A stretch of 17,325 bases of DNA from NCBI GenBank assembly GCA_005882525.1, contig VBGO01000090.1, positions 1 through 17,325 on the forward strand, given 5' to 3'. Both the position numbers and the translations under genes were made by a program. This document shows, in pieces, positions 7,024-11,793 of this stretch (within the stretch, counting starts at the first letter, position 1; each line of letters starts with the position of its first letter). Source of the stretch: Chloroflexota bacterium. GTDB lineage: Bacteria > Chloroflexota > Dormibacteria > CF-121. Below the pieces are notes generated by a model. It was not told the origin of the DNA and ran no database searches. It saw nothing but the letters and a program-made list of their open reading frames with translations.

Positions 7024-8225
7024 CGAAGCGCATCCAGGTCGTCGCGCCGGACGTCTTTCTGGTGTGGCCGGGCGGCCGCGCCGCGCGCGATGACGTGATC
7101 GCCGTAGCGGCCGCGCAGCTCGTCGAGCTGCTCATCGAGCATGGCCAGCCGTGATGACCGCGTTTCGAGCAGGCTCAGCTGCGTCGCGCCGGCCTCGAGG
7201 TTGCTGACGCCGGCGCCGATCAGGCGGATCGCCCGGGCCGGATCGAGCTGCGTCTCCAGCAGCTGGCGGAGCGCCGCGGCCAGCTGGTCGTCGCGGTCGG
7301 TCGGATAGGGCAGTGTCGCCTGCCGGGAGAGGGTGTCGAAGGGCTGGTAGCGGATCTTGAGCACCACCGTGCGCGCGGACATCCCGTGGGCCCGGAGGCT
7401 CTGGCCCACGTCCTGCAAGAGCGTGAGCGCCGTTTCCCGGACCTTGGCGGCGTCCCGCAGGTCGCGGTCAAAGGTGACCTCCCGCGAAATGCTCTTCGGA
7501 TCGCCGGGCGGCAGGACCGGACTGACATCGATGCCGCGGGCATGGGCGCCAAGCAAGCGGCCGTAATGACCGAATAGCTCGCCTAGCAGCGGATCCGGGA
7601 GGGCAGCCAGATCGGCGACCGTGCGGACTCCCACCCGTTCCAGCCGGACCACCGTGGCCGGTCCGCAGCCGGGCAGTTTCCCGAGTGGAAGCGGGGCGAG
7701 GAAGGCGGCCTCCTCCCCGGGCCGGACCACGACCAGGCCGCGCGGCTTGCGTAGCTCCGAGGCGACCTTGGCGACCAGCTTCGAGCTGGCCACGCCGATG
7801 CTGAGGTCCAGCCCGCAGCGGGCCTTCACCTCGTCCCGAAGGCGGAGCGCCACCCGGTCTGGTGCGCCCATCAACGCCTCCTGGCCGGTGAGGTCCAGGT
7901 AGGCCTCATCCAGCGCGATGGGCTCGATGACCGGCGAGTAGTGATCCAGGATGGCGAAGACCGATTTCGACGCCTCGCGGTAGGCACGGAAGTCGCAGGG
8001 GACAAAGTTTCCATTCGGGCAGAGCCGCCGCGCACGGCTGAGTGGCATGGCCGAACGGACGCCGAACGCCCGGGCTTCGTAGGAGGCCGCAGCGACCACC
8101 CCTCGCTCACCCGGCGTGCCGGCGCCGCCCACGATGACGGGCGTGCCGCGCAGCTCCGGGCGGCGCAGCTGCTCGACGGACGCATAGAAGGCATCGAGAT
8201 CGACATGCATGACGACCCGCTGCAC
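7020..8225 (-). CDS. dinB: DNA polymerase IV (translesion, Y family)
   Basis: The product is 401 residues from the GTG at 8225. It has the Y-family core: MHVDLDAFYASVEQ with metal-binding D9 and D11, ASYEARAFGVRSAMP (47-61), and ALDEAYLDLTG with catalytic D106 and E107. A helix-hairpin-helix thumb (PLGKLPGCGPATVVRLERVG) and a little-finger domain (about 245-345) follow. QLSLL at 349-353 resembles the sliding-clamp binding motif, and unusually about 48 residues follow it. The enzyme copies past damaged template bases with low fidelity. The frame extends upstream to 8609, but that part is not polymerase-like, and TAAGAT lies 7 nt before the GTG, as for a leaderless start. moaC is coupled downstream. 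No LexA-type palindrome is evident; two GTAACA repeats lie just upstream. Confidence 0.95.
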   Translation of the reverse strand: MQRVVMHVDLDAFYASVEQLRRPELRGTPVIVGGAGTPGERGVVAAASYEARAFGVRSAMPLSRARRLCPNGNFVPCDFRAYREASKSVFAILDHYSPVIEPIALDEAYLDLTGQEALMGAPDRVALRLRDEVKARCGLDLSIGVASSKLVAKVASELRKPRGLVVVRPGEEAAFLAPLPLGKLPGCGPATVVRLERVGVRTVADLAALPDPLLGELFGHYGRLLGAHARGIDVSPVLPPGDPKSISREVTFDRDLRDAAKVRETALTLLQDVGQSLRAHGMSARTVVLKIRYQPFDTLSRQATLPYPTDRDDQLAAALRQLLETQLDPARAIRLIGAGVSNLEAGATQLSLLETRSSRLAMLDEQLDELRGRYGDHVIARGAAARPHQKDVRRDDLDALR

Positions 8226-8232
8226 GCGCCTA

Positions 8233-8238
8233 ATCTTA
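8233..8238 (-). promoter_or_regulatory. dinB: Putative leaderless -10 element of dinB
   Basis: The minus strand reads TAAGAT, then 7 nt (TAGGCGC), then the GTG at 8225. It fits a TANNNT box whose transcript begins at or next to the start codon. There is no Shine-Dalgarno site for this GTG. Confidence 0.55.
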
Positions 8239-8254
8239 GGCGGCTCCTGCGTCT

Positions 8255-8271
8255 GTAACAGGCCGGTAACA
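8255..8271. repeat. Two GTAACA direct repeats, 11 bp apart
   Basis: GTAACA occurs at 8255-8260 and 8266-8271; read on the minus strand these are TGTTAC units exactly 11 bp apart. This one-turn spacing is typical of sites for OmpR/PhoB-type response regulators, which bind direct repeats. They overlap the expected -35 region of the dinB-moaC promoter and lie about 40 bp upstream of the TATGAT box of the divergent gene. An operator role is inferred from spacing and position only. Confidence 0.35.
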
Positions 8272-8308
8272 AGCGGGTATATGGCGTGTCGCGGCGGCAA
8301 CGCATTGC

Positions 8309-8314
8309 TATGAT
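8309..8314 (+). promoter_or_regulatory. Possible -10 element of the LppX/LprG-like gene
   Basis: TATGAT is a five-of-six match to the consensus -10 box. A transcript from it would start near 8321 and carry a leader of about 125 nt before the ATG at 8445. No good -35 hexamer is found 16-18 bp upstream. Confidence 0.35.
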
Positions 8315-8328
8315 CCCCGCGCTGGCTA

Positions 8329-8420
8329 GGCCCGCCGGCGTCCCTGATTCCCGTCCCCCCACTTCGGATCCAACGACAACCCCTCCTTCCGGCGGGCCGC
8401 GCTTTCCCTAGCAAGGAAGG
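8329..8420 (+). promoter_or_regulatory. Structured 5' leader with a possible sequestered ribosome site
   Basis: GGCCCGCCGG (8329-8338) is perfectly complementary to CCGGCGGGCC (8389-8398). The outer tetramers GCTA (8325-8328) and TAGC (8409-8412) can extend the pairing across a one-sided bulge. CCTTCC (8385-8390) can instead pair with GGAAGG (8415-8420), the only purine-rich ribosome-site candidate before the downstream gene. The two stems share only bases 8389-8390, so they could compete. No known riboswitch class is recognised. Confidence 0.35.
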
Positions 8421-8444
8421 TTGGCGACGGCCGTTGAGTCGTCG

Positions 8445-9194
8445 ATGGTTCGCCTGATCACGTTCGGTGTAGTCGTGGCGTCCTGCCTGCTGATCTGGAA
8501 AGGTGGCGTCCTCAACTCGGTGCTGCCGCAGCCGGCCCCGCCGCCGCTCGACCCGGGACCGATCATCAGCAAGAGCGGTGACGCGATGCAGAGTCTCAAG
8601 AGCGTTCACCTGTCACTGAACGGCACCATGGTCCTGAACGGCGTCGCCGGGGTCAAGGTGACTGGTTCCGGCGACCTCATCTATCCGCACAAGGAGAACC
8701 TCAGCCTCCAGCTGCAGGTCCCCGCCGCGAATGGCCAGACCGCGATCGTCGCCATCAATGAGCGGATCGAAAACGGCCACGAATATGTCCAGATCCCGGC
8801 TCAGAGCCCGGCGTGGAAGGACGTCACGGGGAACTCGAAAGGGCAGGTGGCGCCCGGCATGGACCCGATCGCCAACCTCGAGTTCGCGCACGCTTTCCGT
8901 GCGTCGGACGACCTCGGTGACATCACGATGGACAACATCGCCGTGCATCATTTTTCCCTGACGGTCGACCCTGGCAAGTACGTCGAGCAGCTCAAGGCCG
9001 ACCCGCAGGGCGGCTTAACGCCCCAGGACGAAGCCGTGCTGACCAATGCCGGGATCGAAGTCGAGGTCTGGGTCTCAGCGAGTGACCGCTATATGCACCA
9101 GATGAAGATCGACATGACGACATCGCAGTTCACCTGGACCGTGACCTATCACTTCTCGAGCTTTGTGGGGGGCGGCGGCTCCACCTCCGCCTAG
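8445..9194 (+). CDS. Exported LppX/LprG-like protein
   Basis: The product is 249 residues from the ATG at 8445. The N-terminus is a short signal or anchor segment (MVRLITFGVVVASC, then LLIW) and V-A-S-C at about residues 11-14 could be a lipobox, although the hydrophobic residues after the Cys are atypical for a lipoprotein. A Pro-rich linker (LPQPAPPPLDPGP) precedes a beta-rich domain with the LppX/LprG/LprF pattern: repeated strands, AMQSLKSVHLSLNGTM, YVQIPAQSPAWKDVT and a closing VTYHFSSFVGGG. Members of this family bind lipids in a beta cavity in actinobacteria, where they help carry glycolipids or lipoproteins to the envelope; the ligand here is unknown. An in-frame TTG at 8421 would add 8 residues, but AAGGAAGG touches that TTG with no spacing. 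Start and exact family are moderately certain; export is more certain. Confidence 0.7.
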   Translation: MVRLITFGVVVASCLLIWKGGVLNSVLPQPAPPPLDPGPIISKSGDAMQSLKSVHLSLNGTMVLNGVAGVKVTGSGDLIYPHKENLSLQLQVPAANGQTAIVAINERIENGHEYVQIPAQSPAWKDVTGNSKGQVAPGMDPIANLEFAHAFRASDDLGDITMDNIAVHHFSLTVDPGKYVEQLKADPQGGLTPQDEAVLTNAGIEVEVWVSASDRYMHQMKIDMTTSQFTWTVTYHFSSFVGGGGSTSA

Positions 9195-9205
9195 CGGCCG
9201 ATCGG

Positions 9206-9502
9206 TCAGACCCCGACCTTCTCCCGCTCCCGCTCCCGCTCTTTTTCGGGGGGCCGAGGTGGCTGAGTGCCGTATTGGCGCAGGTCGTCTTCGGTCAGAT
9301 GGCCGGCCGCGATCAGCAACTCGACATAGGTGACGCCCAGGTGGGGCGCCGCCCGCCGGAGCACCCAGGGCGGCGGGTTCTCTTTGTTCTTGTTGACGGC
9401 CTGGTAGAAGTAGATCTGGTTCAGGTCGCAGCGAACCGCGAGCCGGTGCAGGGAGATGTTCTGCTCGCGACACTTGCGCTTCAAATACTCGCGGAAGTCC
9501 AC
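9206..9502 (-). CDS. Small XRE-type helix-turn-helix protein
   Basis: The product is 98 residues. Residues 3-68 look like an XRE/Cro-type domain: FREYLKRKCREQNISLHRLA, then VRCDLNQIYFYQAVN as the turn and recognition helix, then PWVLRRAAPHLGVTYVELLIAAG. The C-terminus is a low-complexity charged tail in which GAGCGG hexamers encode an E-R repeat (about residues 87-95). The GTG start has GGAGGT 7 nt upstream (complement of 9510-9515). It follows the HAD gene by 30 bp, making it the last gene of the nfo operon, and could regulate that operon, though no operator has been located. The stop is 11 bp from the convergent LppX/LprG-like gene. Confidence 0.75.
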   Translation of the reverse strand: MDFREYLKRKCREQNISLHRLAVRCDLNQIYFYQAVNKNKENPPPWVLRRAAPHLGVTYVELLIAAGHLTEDDLRQYGTQPPRPPEKEREREREKVGV

Positions 9503-9509
9503 CGCCCCT

Positions 9510-9515
9510 ACCTCC
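9510..9515 (-). promoter_or_regulatory. Ribosome binding site of the XRE gene
   Basis: The minus strand reads GGAGGT, 7 nt before the GTG at 9502. Optimal spacing and sequence fix this start. Confidence 0.75.
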
Positions 9516-9532
9516 AGAACCCATCCGCGAAA

Positions 9533-10321
9533 CTACTCGCGCGACGTGACCTCATTATAGGTATCCGCCGCCTGTCGCCCGGGCAGCAGTCGGCCGACGA
9601 TCGCCGGTAGCTCGCCCAACCGCTGGATGACGAAATCTGCGACTCCAGGGTCATCCTCCTGGCGCCACTCCCGGGTCAGCACCGCCCGCATCCCCAGCTC
9701 CTTCGGACCCTGCACGTCCTCTCGCACCCGGTCACCCACGAAAAGCGACCGCGACGGCTCAACGCCGAGCTTGCTGAGCGCATCGGCGTAGATGGCGCGG
9801 TGCGGTTTCCGAACACCGACCTCCGAGGAGAAGGTCACCGCGTCGAAATAGCCGGCCAGGCCGAGTGCCGTCAGCTGCTGTTTCATCAGGCGCGGCAAGT
9901 AGGCGGCGTTAGAGACCAGTCCGAGGCGGAGGCGGCGGCCGCGCAGCGCCTCGAGCGTGGCGATGACGTCCGGACCGACGTGGACGCTGTTGAGCCAGCC
10001 TTCCTGTTCCAACTCCATAACGCGCTCGATCAACGCCGGCTCCAGCGTCAGGCCCAGTCCGCGTAACGCCGTGTCGTAGATCGCCGCGATCTCGACCTCC
10101 TCGGGTCGGCCGGCGGCATAGTCGCGCTGGATCTCGGCGTCGACCGCCTGGGAGACCTTTTCGATCATCACCTGGGCGGCGGGTACCTCGGACTCCAGGG
10201 TGTCGGCCAGCAATCGGTTGACGTTCTCGTAGGCGCCGAGCAGGGCAGAATGGGGCCGCTCGTCGAAATAGATAAGCGTGTGCCCGTAGTCGAAGAGCAC
10301 TGCCTCGAGCGGGGCCGTCAC
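9533..10321 (-). CDS. HAD-family hydrolase
   Basis: The product is 262 residues. All four HAD motifs are visible: motif I FDYGHTL with nucleophile D11, motif II LVSNAAY with S137, motif III VRKPHRAIY with K172, and motif IV VGDRVREDVQG with D197 and D202. An alpha-helical cap lies between motifs I and II (about 18-110), as in type C1 HAD phosphatases. In motif I the usual second Asp is Gly13 (DxGxT). That form occurs in some HAD proteins but removes the usual general acid/base, so activity or substrate may differ. The GTG start overlaps the nfo stop (GTGA), so translation is coupled. The operon suggests a phosphorylated nucleotide or sugar substrate, which is inference only. Confidence 0.88.
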   Translation of the reverse strand: MTAPLEAVLFDYGHTLIYFDERPHSALLGAYENVNRLLADTLESEVPAAQVMIEKVSQAVDAEIQRDYAAGRPEEVEIAAIYDTALRGLGLTLEPALIERVMELEQEGWLNSVHVGPDVIATLEALRGRRLRLGLVSNAAYLPRLMKQQLTALGLAGYFDAVTFSSEVGVRKPHRAIYADALSKLGVEPSRSLFVGDRVREDVQGPKELGMRAVLTREWRQEDDPGVADFVIQRLGELPAIVGRLLPGRQAADTYNEVTSRE

Positions 10322-11169
10322 AGGAGCGAGCGCAAGGCGTTGAGGTTCTCTTGGCCCTCGAGCATCTCGTCACCGGGCGTTTCGAGGATAAAGGCGCAGT
10401 GCGCGAGCGCCTTGTAATGGAGCAGCGCCCGAAATCCCTCCAGGCCGACATTGCCGGTGCCGATCTTGGTGTGGCGGTCGGCCTTGCCGCCCAGCGTGAC
10501 GCTGGTGTCGTTGCAATGACAGGCGCGGATTCGCCGGGCGGGAATGATGCTCGTCAATTTGTCGAGCGTCGTCCGCATCCCATCAGCGCCGGCCACGTTG
10601 TAGCCCGAGGCATAGGCATGGGCGGTGTCGAAGCACACGCCCAGCCGCTCTGCGTGCTGCGGTAGCCGGCCCAGAATCTGCGCCAGGTCATCGAAGCTCG
10701 CGCCCACGTAGGCGCCGCCGCCGGCGGAAGTCTCCAGCAGGCACGCGGTTGAGCCACCCGCGGAGCTCAGCACCTGGTCGAGAGTCGCGACCACCCGATC
10801 GATCCCCAGTTGCGCGCCGTCGCCCATGTGGCTGCCGACGTGGGTGACGACATAACGGCAGCCGTACGACTCGGCGCGGGTCAGCTCCGCGGCCAGCGCT
10901 TCGCGCGATTTCTTCTGGAAGTTCGGGTTCGGGCTCGCCAGGTTGATCAGGTACATCGCGTGTGCCATCGCCGGTTGGACGTCGAGCTCCTCCAGTGCCT
11001 TCCTGAACTGCGCCGTCGCCTGCGCATCAACCGGCGCCGACCGCCAGGCGCTCGGGTTGCCGGTGAAGATCTGGACGGCCTTGAGTTGTAAGGCTTTGAT
11101 GGTCTCGACGGCCTTGTCCAGGCCGCGGCCGGTGCGCATGTGCATGCCAATTCGCCGTTCCAGGGCCAT
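10318..11169 (-). CDS. nfo: Endonuclease IV (AP endonuclease)
   Basis: The product is 283 residues, the usual length. It cuts DNA 5' of abasic sites in base excision repair, using three zinc ions in a TIM barrel. All nine zinc ligands known from E. coli endonuclease IV have counterparts: H70, H110, E146, D181, H184, H218, D231, H233 and E263, in AHAMYLINLASPN, VTHVGSH, LLETSAGGG, FDTAHAYASGYN, HCNDTS, KADRHTKIG and ILETPGDE. The ATG start lies 7 nt after a TAGAAT box on the minus strand and has no Shine-Dalgarno site. It heads the nfo-HAD-XRE operon and is divergent from the metallo-hydrolase gene at 11212, with only 42 bp between the start codons. Confidence 0.95.
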   Translation of the reverse strand: MALERRIGMHMRTGRGLDKAVETIKALQLKAVQIFTGNPSAWRSAPVDAQATAQFRKALEELDVQPAMAHAMYLINLASPNPNFQKKSREALAAELTRAESYGCRYVVTHVGSHMGDGAQLGIDRVVATLDQVLSSAGGSTACLLETSAGGGAYVGASFDDLAQILGRLPQHAERLGVCFDTAHAYASGYNVAGADGMRTTLDKLTSIIPARRIRACHCNDTSVTLGGKADRHTKIGTGNVGLEGFRALLHYKALAHCAFILETPGDEMLEGQENLNALRSLL

Positions 11170-11176
11170 CGGGTCA

Positions 11177-11182
11177 ATTCTA
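11177..11182 (-). promoter_or_regulatory. nfo: Putative leaderless -10 element of nfo
   Basis: The minus strand reads TAGAAT, then 7 nt (TGACCCG), then the ATG at 11169. It is back to back with the plus-strand TAGACT at 11198-11203, so one 42-bp spacer appears to serve two divergent leaderless transcripts. Confidence 0.6.
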
Positions 11183-11197
11183 GGAAGCGCGGATGCG

Positions 11198-11203
11198 TAG
11201 ACT
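11198..11203 (+). promoter_or_regulatory. Putative leaderless -10 element of the metallo-hydrolase gene
   Basis: TAGACT is followed by 8 nt and the GTG at 11212. The intervening bases (GACCTTCC) contain no ribosome site. Confidence 0.5.
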
Positions 11204-11211
11204 GACCTTCC

Positions 11212-11793
11212 GTGTATCGCCTCACCAGCTTCTCGGTCGGGCCTTATGACAACAACGTCTACCTGCTGAGCGATCCGAAGACGAAGGAGGCGTTGTTGAT
11301 CGACGCGGCCAACGACGCGTCACGAATCATCAAGGAGCTCGAAGGCCTTCGGGTGAGTCATATCCTGACGACCCACGGACACGCCGACCATGTTCAGGCG
11401 CTCAAGCCGGTTCGCGAGCAGACCCACGCCCGGTTTACCTGCCATGAAGCCGACGAGTCGATGATGCCGATCAAGGCGGACCACCGTGTCAGCGACGGAG
11501 AGCGCTTTCGGTTCGGCGAGTACGAAGTAGTGGCCATGCATACTCCCGGTCACACCCCGGGCAGCATTTGCCTGGTTGCCGAAGATCGCCTCTTTTCCGG
11601 GGACACGCTCTTCCCCGGCGGTCCGGGAAACACGGCGAATCCGTATGCGAGCTTTCCGACCATCATCGAGAGCATCCGCAGCAAGCTCTTTATGCTTCCG
11701 GACGAGACCCAGGTGCTCCCCGGCCACGGCAAGCCCACCACGATCGGCCGGGAGCGGCCGCACCTCGACGAGTGGATCCAGCGCGGCTGGTAG
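11212..11793 (+). CDS. Metallo-beta-lactamase-fold hydrolase, glyoxalase II-like
   Basis: The product is 193 residues. It has the complete metal-binding set of the fold: THGHADH (H55, H57, D59, H60), H114 in HTPGHTPGS, D131 in FSGDTLF, and H172 in LPGHGKPTTIGRERP. Short single-domain members of this type are often called hydroxyacylglutathione hydrolase-like, but they lack the extra helical glutathione-binding domain of true glyoxalase II, so the substrate could be another thioester or persulfide. The GTG start follows a TAGACT box by 8 nt and fits a leaderless transcript; it is divergent from nfo. The GH31 gene downstream appears to start inside the last codons of this one. Confidence 0.85.
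   Translation: MYRLTSFSVGPYDNNVYLLSDPKTKEALLIDAANDASRIIKELEGLRVSHILTTHGHADHVQALKPVREQTHARFTCHEADESMMPIKADHRVSDGERFRFGEYEVVAMHTPGHTPGSICLVAEDRLFSGDTLFPGGPGNTANPYASFPTIIESIRSKLFMLPDETQVLPGHGKPTTIGRERPHLDEWIQRGW

Noticed and set aside
8226..8609. 128-codon upstream extension of dinB
   Set aside because: It is not polymerase-like, runs through the divergent promoter region and the neighbouring gene, and the GTG at 8225 sits 7 nt after TAAGAT.
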